Positions 1-8,958 of a stretch of DNA of 64,000 nt are shown here, one piece after another. The position numbers and the translations under genes are program-made. This DNA comes from Paenibacillus_E sp964253085. Its GTDB lineage: Bacteria; Bacillota; Bacilli; Paenibacillales; NBRC-103111. The stretch lies in the NCBI RefSeq assembly GCF_964253085.1, contig NZ_CAXUQH020000001.1, positions 2,790,001-2,854,000 on the forward strand, given 5' to 3'. Below the pieces are notes generated by a model. It saw nothing but the letters and a program-made list of their open reading frames with translations, did not search any database and was not told where the DNA came from. Positions within the stretch are counted from its first letter, which is position 1, and each line of letters begins with the position of its first letter.

Positions 1-2
1 GC

Positions 3-425
3 CTCATGGGAGATGGTGAGCAAGCTGAAGGCTCGGTATGGGAAGCAGCAATGGCAGGCGCTCATTATAAGTTGGATAATTTAATTGCCATTATTGACCG
101 GAATCGATTGCAAATTAGTGGGTCAACGGAAGAAGTAATGGGGCTGGATCCACTTGAAGATAAATGGACGGCATTTGGATGGAACGTCGTTTCCATTGAT
201 GGCAATAACATGCAAGCTTTGGTTGAATCATTTGAGGCCGTTCCAGCAACTGTTGGTAAGCCTACATTAGTCATGGCGAACACGGTGAAAGGCAAGGGTG
301 TTTCCTTTGCAGAGAATGTCCCCCACTGGCATCATCATGTACCGAGCGAGTTAGAGCTAGGAAGAGCGCTAGCAGAGTTAACTGCATCATTAGAGATGGA
401 TGAACAGAAGGGGCAGGTGCATTAG
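3..425 (+). CDS. Transketolase, N-terminal (TPP-binding) subunit, 5'-truncated by window edge
   Basis: This is the 3' part of a split transketolase first subunit; the frame is open to the left edge, so the true start lies outside the window. The visible 140 residues begin at the thiamine-diphosphate motif (GDGE, residues 3-6 of the fragment, then IIDRNRLQISG), the typical GDG-x(~27)-N site that binds ThDP through a metal ion. The stop overlaps the ribosome binding site of the next gene, which encodes the matching C-terminal subunit, so the two form one heteromeric cytoplasmic enzyme. Split transketolases transfer two-carbon ketol units, and some act in dedicated sugar pathways. The kinase gene right after them suggests such a role here. 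Family assignment is firm; the substrate is unknown. Confidence 0.9.
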   Translation, partial: LMGDGEQAEGSVWEAAMAGAHYKLDNLIAIIDRNRLQISGSTEEVMGLDPLEDKWTAFGWNVVSIDGNNMQALVESFEAVPATVGKPTLVMANTVKGKGVSFAENVPHWHHHVPSELELGRALAELTASLEMDEQKGQVH

Positions 426-426
426 T

Positions 427-1368
427 ATGAATACGATTCCGAACCGTCAAGTGATTTGTGAAACACTTCTCGAGCTTGCCAAAGATGACCGTGACATTAT
501 GGTGCTTGCGAGTGATTCAAGGGGATCAGCAGCAATGGCACCCTTCGCTAAAGCGTATCCAGATCAATTCGTTGAGGTTGGCATCGCAGAGCAAAATATC
601 GTTGGGATATCTGCAGGATTGGCTCACAGTGGTAAAAAACCATTTGTTACTTCACCAGCATGTTTCTTGAGTATGCGAAGCATTGAGCAGATTAAAGTAG
701 ACGTGGCCTATTCGGGGACCAATGTCAAACTGGTTGGTATCAGCGGTGGAGTCAGCTATGGCGCATTGGGAATGTCTCACCATTCTGTGCAGGATATTGC
801 AGTTGCGCGGGCAATTCCAGGATTATCTGTTATGTTGCCAGCTGATCGTCACGAAACCAAACGGATGACAGAAGCGCTGGTAAAGCATAACGGCGGAGTC
901 TATATTCGCATTGGCCGGAATGCTGTGGAAGATGTGTATGACTCTCACGATTATGAATTTATCATTGGTAAGTCTGTGAGGATGAGAGAAGGAACAGATA
1001 TCACGATTATTGCAGCAGGAGAAACGGTTCGTGTAGCGCTTGATGCGCATGAAGAACTAAAGCAGTCTGGGGTCTCCTGTAGGGTCATCAATATGCACAC
1101 GATTAAACCACTGGATGAGGCAGCTATTATACAAGCTGCACAAGAAACAGGACTTATCATCACAGTCGAAGAACACAGTATTCTTGGTGGACTAGGTGCA
1201 GCTGTAGCCGAAGTCGTTGTTCAGAACCATCCGGTTCCCATGCGAATTGTCGGAATCCCGGATGAACCAGCGATTGCAGGTAAAAGCGCAGAAGTGTTCA
1301 AGCATTATGGGATTAGCAGCAGCAATCTTAAGCAAATTGCACTTGAACTACTTGGTAAGCAGGAGTAA
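427..1368 (+). CDS. Transketolase, C-terminal subunit
   Basis: A 313-residue second subunit of a split transketolase, carrying the pyrimidine-binding domain and the C-terminal transketolase domain. Visible features are VEVGIAEQNIVGISAGLA, where the Glu activates the thiamine ring, then SYGALGMSHHSVQDIAV and the late GGLGAAVAEVV segment. The ATG at 427 is preferred over an upstream in-frame start at 400 because an AGAAGGGG ribosome binding site sits ahead of it and it begins directly after the stop of the first subunit. The FGGY kinase starts 5 bp downstream, so the three genes look like one operon. Length and motifs match the family. In apiose-catabolic operons an apulose-4-phosphate transketolase has the same two-subunit form, but that substrate is only an inference here. 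Confidence 0.92.
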   Translation: MNTIPNRQVICETLLELAKDDRDIMVLASDSRGSAAMAPFAKAYPDQFVEVGIAEQNIVGISAGLAHSGKKPFVTSPACFLSMRSIEQIKVDVAYSGTNVKLVGISGGVSYGALGMSHHSVQDIAVARAIPGLSVMLPADRHETKRMTEALVKHNGGVYIRIGRNAVEDVYDSHDYEFIIGKSVRMREGTDITIIAAGETVRVALDAHEELKQSGVSCRVINMHTIKPLDEAAIIQAAQETGLIITVEEHSILGGLGAAVAEVVVQNHPVPMRIVGIPDEPAIAGKSAEVFKHYGISSSNLKQIALELLGKQE

Positions 1369-1373
1369 GAATC

Positions 1374-2870
1374 ATGAATAAATCATATCTGTTGGCCATT
1401 GACCAAAGTACATCGGGAACGAAAGCTCTCGTTGTTAACCGAGAGGGAACTATCGTAACTCGCAGTACGATTTCACATATAACATCCTATCCTGAACTAG
1501 GTTGGGTTGAACAAGATCCCATGGAGATCTATAACAATGTAAAACGCGCAGCTCATGAAGCCATGATATCTGCTGGGATTGGTGCCGAGACTCTTGCAGC
1601 AATAACGATTACGAATCAACGAGAAACAGCAGTGATTTGGGATCGGATGACTGGACTTCCTGTATACCAAGCCATTGTATGGCAATGTCAACGGACGGCA
1701 GATCTATGTGCTGCTTATAAGTCGGCAGGTTCGGAGGAGTTGGTGCGCTCGAAAACTGGCTTAATGCTGGATCCATATTTTTCGGCAGCCAAATGGCAAT
1801 GGATTCTTCAACATGTGGAAGGCGTGCAGGCTAAACTCGCTGCGGGTCATCTTTTAGCGGGAACAATGGATAGCTGGTTGATTTGGAAGTTGACTAGCGG
1901 TCATGTACATGCAACGGATTACACCAACGCAAGTCGTACATCCTTATTTAATATTCATACGTTAAAATGGGATGAAGAGCTTTGCAGCCTCTTTGAGGTG
2001 CCGTCAAGTCTATTGCCTGAGGTCAAATCATCTGATGCTATATTCGGTTATACAGAGGATCCAACTTTATTTGGCGAAAATCGTGTGCCGATTACCGGTG
2101 TCATTGGAGACTCGCAGGCAGCTCTCTTTGGCAATCAATGCTTCAGTGTCGGGATGGCTAAGGCGACATATGGCACAGGAACATCGATATTAATGAACGT
2201 CGGTGATAAGCCAATTCAAGCTGGGAACGGATTAGTTAGTGCCATCGCTTGGGGAATAGATGGGAAAGTAACATATGCCGTGGAAGCCATTATTCGCACA
2301 TCAGGCGATTGCTTGTCTTGGGTACGGGATAATCTTGGATTATTCCGTACTTTTGGCGAAATGGAGGAATTGTTGCAAGAAGTTCCTGATAGCGAAGGCG
2401 TTTACTTAGTGCCTGCATTTGTTGGACTTGGAGCTCCTTACTGGGATTCTTACGCTAAAGCGTCTATCACAGGGATGAACCGAGGAACGACCAAAGCCCA
2501 TATTATTCGAGCTGCCCTTGAGAGTATAGCTTATCAGGTCTATGATGCGGTTAATCTTTTAGAGAAAGAAACGGGTGTTACACTTCAAGAATTACGTGCC
2601 GATGGTGGTGCATCTGAGAATGTTGGTTTGATGCAATTCCAATCTAATCTTCTTGGCAAGAATGTTGTCAAATCAAAAGTTGCTGAATTATCTCCAATGG
2701 GTTCTGTTTATATAGGTGGTGTTGGCATCGGATTTTGGACCTCCTTATCTGAGATAACACATAAGGATACTGCCTGTCATATCTACCTACCGTCAATAGA
2801 AATAGAAGTTAGGGAAGCTTATTGTGCAGGTTGGAAAAAAGCAGTGAATTCTGTTTTGCAAGAAAAGTGA
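1374..2870 (+). CDS. FGGY-family carbohydrate kinase (glycerol-kinase-like)
   Basis: A 498-residue cytoplasmic ATP-dependent sugar or polyol kinase of the FGGY family. The N-terminal actin-like fold opens with AIDQSTSGTKALVV (phosphate loop). It continues with the glycerol-kinase-like ITNQRETAVIWDR and AIVWQCQRTADLC segments, GVIGDSQAALFGNQC, the TYGTGTSILMNVG loop and the C-terminal signature region around LRADGGASEN. Sequence texture is closest to glycerol kinase. However, it is not next to glpF or glpD but directly behind a split transketolase, an arrangement reported for D-apulose kinase plus apulose-4-phosphate transketolase. The start has a GGAG ribosome binding site inside the end of the previous gene. 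The FGGY call is certain; glycerol versus another ketose or polyol is unresolved. Confidence 0.88.
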   Translation: MNKSYLLAIDQSTSGTKALVVNREGTIVTRSTISHITSYPELGWVEQDPMEIYNNVKRAAHEAMISAGIGAETLAAITITNQRETAVIWDRMTGLPVYQAIVWQCQRTADLCAAYKSAGSEELVRSKTGLMLDPYFSAAKWQWILQHVEGVQAKLAAGHLLAGTMDSWLIWKLTSGHVHATDYTNASRTSLFNIHTLKWDEELCSLFEVPSSLLPEVKSSDAIFGYTEDPTLFGENRVPITGVIGDSQAALFGNQCFSVGMAKATYGTGTSILMNVGDKPIQAGNGLVSAIAWGIDGKVTYAVEAIIRTSGDCLSWVRDNLGLFRTFGEMEELLQEVPDSEGVYLVPAFVGLGAPYWDSYAKASITGMNRGTTKAHIIRAALESIAYQVYDAVNLLEKETGVTLQELRADGGASENVGLMQFQSNLLGKNVVKSKVAELSPMGSVYIGGVGIGFWTSLSEITHKDTACHIYLPSIEIEVREAYCAGWKKAVNSVLQEK

Positions 2871-3076
2871 GGATGTAGAATATGATCCAATCAAGGGAGA
2901 ATTTGAGTGTGTCAGAAATACGAGCGGCAACCATGGTCCAGAAGTTGAGTATGCCATCGATCTGGTGGACATATGGGGAAATGACGTGAGAGACCATTAT
3001 TCCGAAGGCGAGTGGAAGCACGAAAGTGAAGCTGCCGGGTAAAGAAGGCACAGCTGTCATCGCAACACGCATGTAA
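2869..3076 (+). pseudogene. Degraded 3' end of an unidentified gene
   Basis: Between the kinase and the GH1 operon lies a stretch that reads like protein but has no start. From 2869 to 3042 one frame gives CVRNTSGNHGPEVEYAIDLV and then DIWGNDVRDHYSEGEWK before a stop. From about 3020 the next frame gives KLPGKEGTAVIATRM followed by TAA at 3074. The two pieces read as one C-terminal beta-sandwich-like tail broken by a frameshift. A terminator follows directly at 3122, as expected at the end of a gene. The parent family was not recognised. The reading is inferred from amino-acid texture only. Confidence 0.45.
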
Positions 3077-3121
3077 AGGAGATACTTTAACGAATTAACA
3101 CAATAAGCATGTAATAGGAAA

Positions 3122-3160
3122 AAGAAACCCGCGAAACTGCGTGGTTTCTTTTCTGTTTTT
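3122..3160 (+). terminator. Rho-independent terminator
   Basis: Arms 3122-3132 (AAGAAACCCGC) and 3139-3150 pair with one bulged base around a GAAACT loop, followed by a T-rich run (TTCTGTTTTT). It lies behind the gene remnant and would isolate the transketolase/kinase operon from the next promoter. Confidence 0.65.
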
Positions 3161-3178
3161 CCAAATTCAAAACCAAAA

Positions 3179-3244
3179 AGTCGTGAAAACGTTAGTAAAG
3201 TAGTCGGAATATTGTTAGTTGACTTGTTTAAATTGCAATAAAAT
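3179..3244 (+). promoter_or_regulatory. Class-1 operator/promoter, copy 1 (GH1-SDR-ABC operon)
   Basis: Two direct half-sites begin with AGTCG at 3179 and 3202 (period 23 bp). The second ends in GTTAGT at 3214-3219. Exactly 19 bp later comes a -10-like TAAAAT (3239-3244). The same arrangement occurs upstream of four other units in the window (9026, 16650, 22097, 23804). No good -35 is independent of the repeat, which fits an AraC-type activator bound next to RNA polymerase. The second half-site here is the most degenerate of the set. Confidence 0.8.
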
Positions 3245-3291
3245 AAAGTTGAACTAGCTACGATAACGTGATTGAAGGAGGAATGACAGCT

Positions 3292-4590
3292 ATGACACTT
3301 CACTTTCCCGAAGGTTTTTTATGGGGGGCATCGACGGCAGCGCATCAAGTAGAAGGTAACAATACACATTCCGATTTTTGGCTGATGGAAAATATGGAGG
3401 GATCCACGTTCAAGGAACGTTCAGGCAGCGCCGTAGATCATTATCGCCTCTACAAGGAAGATATTGCTCTATTAGCTGAATTGGGCATGAATACGTATCG
3501 ATTTTCCATCGAATGGGCCCGCATTGAACCGGAAGAAGGGCGTTTCGATGAGCAAGCGCTTGATCACTACCGGGATGTTCTTAAGGTCTGTAGAGAAAAT
3601 AATGTAACACCGGTCGTGACGATGCATCACTTCACTTCACCGCAATGGCTCATTAGCGCTGGGGGCTGGGAATCAATGGAGACTCCGGCTCGGTTTGCTC
3701 GCTATTGCGCCCATGTTATGCGCGAATTGGGTGAATGGATTCCTTATGTTTGTACGATTAATGAAGCGAATTCCTCCATTGCGATCGCAAAAATTATTAA
3801 GCGCTACAAGTTGGGGGCAACTGCTGCACAAGTTGGCATTAATATGGAAAAGATGACTCAAATGGAAAAGTACAATGTGCAGTTGAGCCAAGCTTTCGGC
3901 ATTCCACATTCGGATGTGCATACGTTCCTAGCTCTTCGTACAGAACAAGGGATGGATATGATTTTCAAAGCGCACATGGAGGCAAGAACTGCCATTCGTG
4001 AGATTAGTCCGCATACGCAAGTTGGGTTGACTCTTTCTCTGTATGATGTTCTTAGTGTTCCTGGCGGGGAAGAGCATGCGGAGCATGCCCTGCATGAGGA
4101 ATTTCTTCAATTTATTCCGTATATGAAGGACGATGATTTCTTCGGCTTGCAGAATTATACGCGAGCCGTATATGGGCCTGATGGCCTTCTGCCTTTGGCG
4201 GAAGATGCGGAGAAGACTCAAATGGGGTACGAATTTTACCCAGAAGGGCTAGAGTCTGTCATCCGTTATGTGACGAAGCATCTGGACATGCCAATCTACA
4301 TCACTGAGAATGGCATAGGGACAGACGACGATACACGTCGTATCGCGTTTATTGATCGTGCTTTGAAGGGTGTGCATGCTTGCATCGCTGACGGCATTCC
4401 AGTTAAAGGATATATGCATTGGTCACTCATGGATAACTTTGAATGGCAGCTCGGTTTCTCTAAGACATTCGGACTTATCGAAGTAGACCGGACGACCATG
4501 GAGCGGAAGCCGAAGCCGAGTGCGTTTCATCTCGGGGAAATCGCTAAGCGGAACGTATTAGAGGGGGGAACTAGAAATGAAACTGCTTAA
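3292..4590 (+). CDS. GH1-family glycoside hydrolase (beta-glycosidase), first paralogue
   Basis: A 432-residue cytoplasmic GH1 TIM-barrel enzyme. The N-terminus FPEGFLWGASTAAHQVEG is the classical GH1 signature. The acid/base Glu is E158 in TINEANS (the usual NEP reads NEA), the nucleophile is E339 in ITENGIG, and the C-terminal WSLMDNFEWQLGF lines the glycone pocket. There is no signal peptide. The WSLMDNFEW tail without the lysine/tyrosine phosphate pocket argues against a 6-phospho-glycosidase. The ATG at 3292 follows GGAGGAATGACAGCT; an upstream in-frame start at 3268 has no ribosome binding site. It leads an operon with an SDR and an ABC exporter pair under class-1 operator control. A close paralogue sits at 15297. 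The exact glycoside is unknown. Confidence 0.9.
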   Translation: MTLHFPEGFLWGASTAAHQVEGNNTHSDFWLMENMEGSTFKERSGSAVDHYRLYKEDIALLAELGMNTYRFSIEWARIEPEEGRFDEQALDHYRDVLKVCRENNVTPVVTMHHFTSPQWLISAGGWESMETPARFARYCAHVMRELGEWIPYVCTINEANSSIAIAKIIKRYKLGATAAQVGINMEKMTQMEKYNVQLSQAFGIPHSDVHTFLALRTEQGMDMIFKAHMEARTAIREISPHTQVGLTLSLYDVLSVPGGEEHAEHALHEEFLQFIPYMKDDDFFGLQNYTRAVYGPDGLLPLAEDAEKTQMGYEFYPEGLESVIRYVTKHLDMPIYITENGIGTDDDTRRIAFIDRALKGVHACIADGIPVKGYMHWSLMDNFEWQLGFSKTFGLIEVDRTTMERKPKPSAFHLGEIAKRNVLEGGTRNETA

Positions 4591-5338
4591 CAAAGTAGCC
4601 ATTGTAACGGGAGCAGCATCCGGTGTAGGTAGGGCGATCGCAGAACTGTATGCTCAAGAAGGTGCTAAGGTTGTCGTGGCGGATCTGAACGAGCAAGCAA
4701 TTGCTGCAGTTGTCGATGGCATCAATCAAGCTGGTGGAATCGCGATTGGTGTTGTAGCCAATGTAATGAATGAATATGAGATTCAAGCGATGGTGGAGAA
4801 AGCTGCGAATGAATTCGGAAGCGTAGACATCTTGGTTAACAATGCCGGTATCATGGACGGTTTCCGACTGATTGAAACGATTGAAGATGACCTCTGGGAG
4901 CGTGTGCTCAATATCAATTTGTCAGGCCCGATGCGCGCTATCCGCAAAGCTCTTCCTTTTATGCTCAAGCAAGGTGGTGGCGTGATTGTCAATATTGCTT
5001 CTGCGGCCGGCATAACCGGTGGCAAAGGAGGCGTAGCTTATACAGCTGCCAAGCATGGCGTCGTAGGTTTGACCAAAAATGTCGGTTATACCTATGCCAA
5101 ATCCGGTATTCGTTGCAATGCCATTGCTCCAGGCGGCGTGCGTACCAATATTGGCAGTTCCATGGGCAATATTGATATGGCAGGGATGCAGACATTCAGG
5201 GAAGGCGCTGGCACTCAACGGAGTGAGGCGGTCGATCCGATTGAGATTGCAACCGTTGCGCTTTTCCTTGCATCAGAGGATTCCCGTTTTGTTAACGGGA
5301 CCGTGATTGCGGCTGACGGTGGATGGACGGCTTACTAA
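4577..5338 (+). CDS. SDR-family NAD(P)-dependent oxidoreductase
   Basis: A 253-residue classical short-chain dehydrogenase/reductase. It shows the Rossmann dinucleotide motif TGAASGVG (residues 11-18), NNAG near residue 89, the catalytic Ser in the NIASAAG stretch, and YTAAK as the active-site Tyr-x-x-x-Lys. The acidic residue at the end of beta-2 (VVVADLNE) favours NAD over NADP. It overlaps the end of the GH1 gene by 14 bp and starts behind GAGGGGGG, so translation is probably coupled. In this setting it most likely oxidises or reduces a monosaccharide or sugar acid released by the glycosidases. The substrate cannot be read from the sequence. Confidence 0.88.
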   Translation: MKLLNKVAIVTGAASGVGRAIAELYAQEGAKVVVADLNEQAIAAVVDGINQAGGIAIGVVANVMNEYEIQAMVEKAANEFGSVDILVNNAGIMDGFRLIETIEDDLWERVLNINLSGPMRAIRKALPFMLKQGGGVIVNIASAAGITGGKGGVAYTAAKHGVVGLTKNVGYTYAKSGIRCNAIAPGGVRTNIGSSMGNIDMAGMQTFREGAGTQRSEAVDPIEIATVALFLASEDSRFVNGTVIAADGGWTAY

Positions 5339-5410
5339 GAAAAGAAAAATGGGAGGGGATAGCGCGCTAGTGCTCGCTTAACCCTTCTTTCTCATTTAAG
5401 GGGGAATTAC

Positions 5411-7147
5411 ATGCTTAAGCTGTTCCGTCATCTTCGAGCTTTTCGATTATTGATTGTTCTCGTCGTCCTGCTAACCGTTATCCAAACGGGTTCTGAACTC
5501 ATATTGCCGACCTTGATGGCAAGCATCGTAGACACGGGGATTGTCAACCAAGATCTGCATAAAATCTATGAACTAGGGAGCTATATGGTTATCATAGCAC
5601 TCGTTGCTGCAGCATGCTCGGTCATTTCAAGTTATTACGCAGCGACGATTTCGGCAGGATTTGGAAGCACGTTGCGTGAGAAGATATATACAAAAGTACA
5701 AAGTCTTGGCTTGTCTTCTTACCATGAAATTGGTGCTTCCTCCTTAATTACACGAACGACGAATGATGTGACACAGGTGCAGAATGTCTTGCAGATGGTT
5801 CTTCGGATTATGCTCCTTGCACCGATCATGTGCGTCGGCGGCACAGTTATGGCCCTATCGCAGGATGTACGACTATCCGCTGTATTACTTGTCGTCATTC
5901 CACTCCTGTGCGTTGGTATTTCGTTAATTATGTGGAAAGTGTTCCCAGTGTCACGATTGATTCAGCAGCAAATTGACCACATGAATCTAGTCATTCGCGA
6001 AGGATTGACGGGCGTGAGGGTCATTCGGGCTTTTCACCGGATTAAATGGGATAAAGAACGATTTCAACAAACGAACGAGGCGTTAAGAGATCGCACCATA
6101 ACTTCTCAACGCATCATGTCACTTAATATGCCTGTCATTATGCTAGCTTTTAATGTCTCAACCGTTCTGATCCTTTGGTTTGGTTCAGGCCGCATTCATT
6201 TTGGAGATTTGCAGGTTGGTCAACTTATGGCTTTCATTCAGTATGCCAATATGATCTTGATGTCGATTGTTTTACTGTCTTTCTTATTCGGTTCACTCCC
6301 TCGAGCGATCGTATCGGCAGGAAGAATCAACGAACTGCTATCGAAAGAATCGGAGCCCGCCAACGCTCAGGCAAGTGGTTCATCATTATTAAATTCAGAT
6401 CAGCCATTAACTTTGGAATTCCGAAATGTTTCATATCGATACCCTAGTGCGGAGGGGAATGCGTTAAGCCAAATCTCTTTCCAAGCTCAGGAGGGTGAGG
6501 TTACGGCCATCATCGGGGGAACCGGGGCGGGCAAGTCCACGCTATTACAGCTATTGCCTCGTTTATATGTCCAACAGTCGGGACAAATCTTGATTAATGG
6601 GGTCGATACGGTACACATGCCACTCCATCAGTTGAGGTCTATGATCGGTTACGTCCCGCAGAGATCATTCCTCTTCTCAGGATCGATAGGCGAAAATATT
6701 CGCTACGGAAGTCCGACGGTAAGTAATGAAGAGATATATCAAGCGGCTGACGTTGCGCAAGCAACCTCTTTTATTCTGGAGAAGTCGGATGCCTTCAATT
6801 TCGGTATTTCCCAAGGTGGGACCAATCTATCTGGTGGGCAAAAGCAACGCTTATCCATTGCACGTGCGCTAGCCCGCAAATCTCGAATTTATGTATTCGA
6901 CGATAGCTTCTCAGCGCTGGATTACAAGACAGATGCGAAGCTGCGAAGAGGGCTTCGGTCACATTTAGATGGCGCCATCGTCCTTATCGTGGCTCAGCGT
7001 ATTCGAACGGTTATGGACGCGGATCGCATCATCGTCCTTCATGAGGGTAGGATTGCAGCCATGGGAACTCACCAAGAATTGATAAGAACAAGCGATGTAT
7101 ACCGAGAAATCTTACAGTCGCAAGAGAGTGGAGAGGAACCGGCATGA
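5411..7147 (+). CDS. Heterodimeric ABC exporter subunit with degenerate ATP site (BmrC/YheI-like)
   Basis: A 578-residue half-transporter with six N-terminal membrane segments (residues about 10-320) and a C-terminal nucleotide-binding domain. Walker A is GGTGAGKST, the signature is a canonical LSGGQ, but Walker B reads YVFDDSFSALD, with Asp where the catalytic Glu should be. The H-loop reads AQR instead of AHR. Such losses mark the inactive-site partner of heterodimeric exporters. The partner gene overlaps by 4 bp (ATGA). A gap of 72 bp without an evident terminator separates it from the SDR, so it is probably in the class-1-controlled operon. The cargo (drug, peptide, lipid or glycoside) is unknown. 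Confidence 0.88.
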   Translation: MLKLFRHLRAFRLLIVLVVLLTVIQTGSELILPTLMASIVDTGIVNQDLHKIYELGSYMVIIALVAAACSVISSYYAATISAGFGSTLREKIYTKVQSLGLSSYHEIGASSLITRTTNDVTQVQNVLQMVLRIMLLAPIMCVGGTVMALSQDVRLSAVLLVVIPLLCVGISLIMWKVFPVSRLIQQQIDHMNLVIREGLTGVRVIRAFHRIKWDKERFQQTNEALRDRTITSQRIMSLNMPVIMLAFNVSTVLILWFGSGRIHFGDLQVGQLMAFIQYANMILMSIVLLSFLFGSLPRAIVSAGRINELLSKESEPANAQASGSSLLNSDQPLTLEFRNVSYRYPSAEGNALSQISFQAQEGEVTAIIGGTGAGKSTLLQLLPRLYVQQSGQILINGVDTVHMPLHQLRSMIGYVPQRSFLFSGSIGENIRYGSPTVSNEEIYQAADVAQATSFILEKSDAFNFGISQGGTNLSGGQKQRLSIARALARKSRIYVFDDSFSALDYKTDAKLRRGLRSHLDGAIVLIVAQRIRTVMDADRIIVLHEGRIAAMGTHQELIRTSDVYREILQSQESGEEPA

Positions 7148-8928
7148 AACCGAAACATGTACAAGGGACGATCCGTCGTTTGTTTAAGTACCTGAGACGC
7201 TATAGCTTCTCGTTGTGGATGATCATGGTAACAGCCGTTTTGGGAACGAGCTTTCAAATCGTGGCACCTATGTTCATAGGGTCGATCGTAACCGAGCTGT
7301 TTAATGGCACTGTACATCGAATAACAGGTACTGCAGCTGTTGATATTGATTTGACATTTATTGCTCGAATGCTGCTAAGTCTTACTGCGCTGTATCTGTT
7401 TAGCTCCCTGTTTGGCTACTTGCAGCAATACCTGGCAGGGCAGGTGGCCCAGCGTACGATCTACGATATGCGGATGGATTTAAATGAGAAATTCGCCAAG
7501 CTGCCGCTTCGGTTTTACGATTCACGAACGCAAGGCGAGCTGCTGAGTCGTGCTGTCAATGACGTTGATAATGTCAGTAATACACTACAACAAGTTGTAT
7601 CCCAATTCTTGTCATCAGCGGTGATGTTGATCGGCGTTGTCATTATGATGCTGACCGTCAGTCCATGGTTGACGTTAGCTATACTGTTAACGCTTCCGCT
7701 CAGTTATTTCGGGATTAAAGCGATAACCTCCAGATCCAAGCCGTATTTCATGGCGATGCAGCGGACGCTTGGGGAGTTAAATGGACATGTGGAAGAGACC
7801 TATTCTGGACATGCGATTGTGAAAACTTATGGGAATGAACACAAGAATATTGAGGTATTTAAAGAAAAGAATGCACAATTGTATCAATCGGGCAAAATGG
7901 CACAGTTTATTTCCGGCATCATGATGCCGCTCATGTCCATCATCAATAATTTGAGCTACATTATTATTTGTATTCTTGGCGGAAGCTTAGTGATCCGTGG
8001 AATGATGACGATTGGGAATGTGCAGGCATTCATTCAATATTCACGCAGCTTCTCGCAACCATTGATGCAAGTAGCAAACATTGCGAATATTGTTCAATCG
8101 GGTCTTTCATCAGCGGAGCGAATTTTTGAGATTTTGGATGAGACCGAGGAAACGCCTGAATTAAGTGAACCTGTTGTGATCTCGAAACCTAAGGGAGAAG
8201 TCAGCTTCGATCACGTTCAATTCAGCTATCAAGACGATATTCCGCTAATTGAAGAGATGAACATTCATGTGAAACAAGGGGAGACGGTTGCCATTGTTGG
8301 CCCAACTGGCGCAGGTAAGTCGACACTCGTCAATCTGTTAATGAGATTTTACGAAGTGGGAGATGGGCGGATCACCATTGATGGCAACGATATCACGAAG
8401 ATGTCTCGCGGTGGTTTAAGAGGACTATTCGGTATGGTGCTCCAAGATACATGGTTGTTTACCGGATCGATCAAAGAAAATATTGCTTTCGGCAAACCGG
8501 GTGCAACGGAGGAAGAGATCGAAGAAGCAGCACGCTTCGCGAATGCTGACGCGTTTATTCGCAACATGCCGGAAGGCTACGATGCGATGATCCACGAAGG
8601 CGGCGACAGCTTATCCCAAGGGCAGAAACAGCTATTAACCATTGCAAGAGCGATCTTAGCTGATCCGGTTATTCTGCTTCTTGACGAAGCGACTAGCAGT
8701 GTAGATACCCGTACGGAAGTCCACATTCAGAAGGCGATGCAGGGGCTGATGGAAGGGCGCACCAGCTTTGTTATCGCACACCGATTGTCTACGATACGGG
8801 ATGCGGATTTGATTCTTGTGATGGATAAAGGGAAAATAATTGAGCATGGCACACATGAACAATTACTGGAGCGGCAAGGATTCTATTCGGATTTATATTA
8901 TAGTCAGTTTGAGTCGGCGCCTGCTTAG
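7144..8928 (+). CDS. Heterodimeric ABC exporter subunit with canonical ATP site (BmrD/YheH-like)
   Basis: A 594-residue half-transporter with an N-terminal six-helix membrane domain and a C-terminal ATPase. Walker A is PTGAGKST, Walker B LLLDEATSSVD keeps the catalytic Glu, and the H-loop IAHRLST is intact. The signature is altered to LSQGQ. Paired with the preceding subunit this leaves one working ATP site (this Walker A/B with the partner LSGGQ) and one degenerate site, the normal asymmetry of BmrCD-type exporters. The start overlaps the previous stop, giving 1:1 coupled translation. A terminator follows at 8959. It is the last gene of the operon that starts with the GH1 gene. Confidence 0.9.
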   Translation: MKPKHVQGTIRRLFKYLRRYSFSLWMIMVTAVLGTSFQIVAPMFIGSIVTELFNGTVHRITGTAAVDIDLTFIARMLLSLTALYLFSSLFGYLQQYLAGQVAQRTIYDMRMDLNEKFAKLPLRFYDSRTQGELLSRAVNDVDNVSNTLQQVVSQFLSSAVMLIGVVIMMLTVSPWLTLAILLTLPLSYFGIKAITSRSKPYFMAMQRTLGELNGHVEETYSGHAIVKTYGNEHKNIEVFKEKNAQLYQSGKMAQFISGIMMPLMSIINNLSYIIICILGGSLVIRGMMTIGNVQAFIQYSRSFSQPLMQVANIANIVQSGLSSAERIFEILDETEETPELSEPVVISKPKGEVSFDHVQFSYQDDIPLIEEMNIHVKQGETVAIVGPTGAGKSTLVNLLMRFYEVGDGRITIDGNDITKMSRGGLRGLFGMVLQDTWLFTGSIKENIAFGKPGATEEEIEEAARFANADAFIRNMPEGYDAMIHEGGDSLSQGQKQLLTIARAILADPVILLLDEATSSVDTRTEVHIQKAMQGLMEGRTSFVIAHRLSTIRDADLILVMDKGKIIEHGTHEQLLERQGFYSDLYYSQFESAPA

Positions 8929-8958
8929 AGAAGTGAAAACTCTATCAAATGATTATTG

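Noticed and set aside
1374..2870. Naming the kinase glpK
   Set aside because: Sequence texture is glycerol-kinase-like, but the transketolase context and lack of other glycerol genes make the name unsafe.
2809..3303. 164-codon minus-strand open frame over the gap before GH1
   Set aside because: It covers a terminator and the class-1 promoter, has no ribosome binding site and no protein-like composition.
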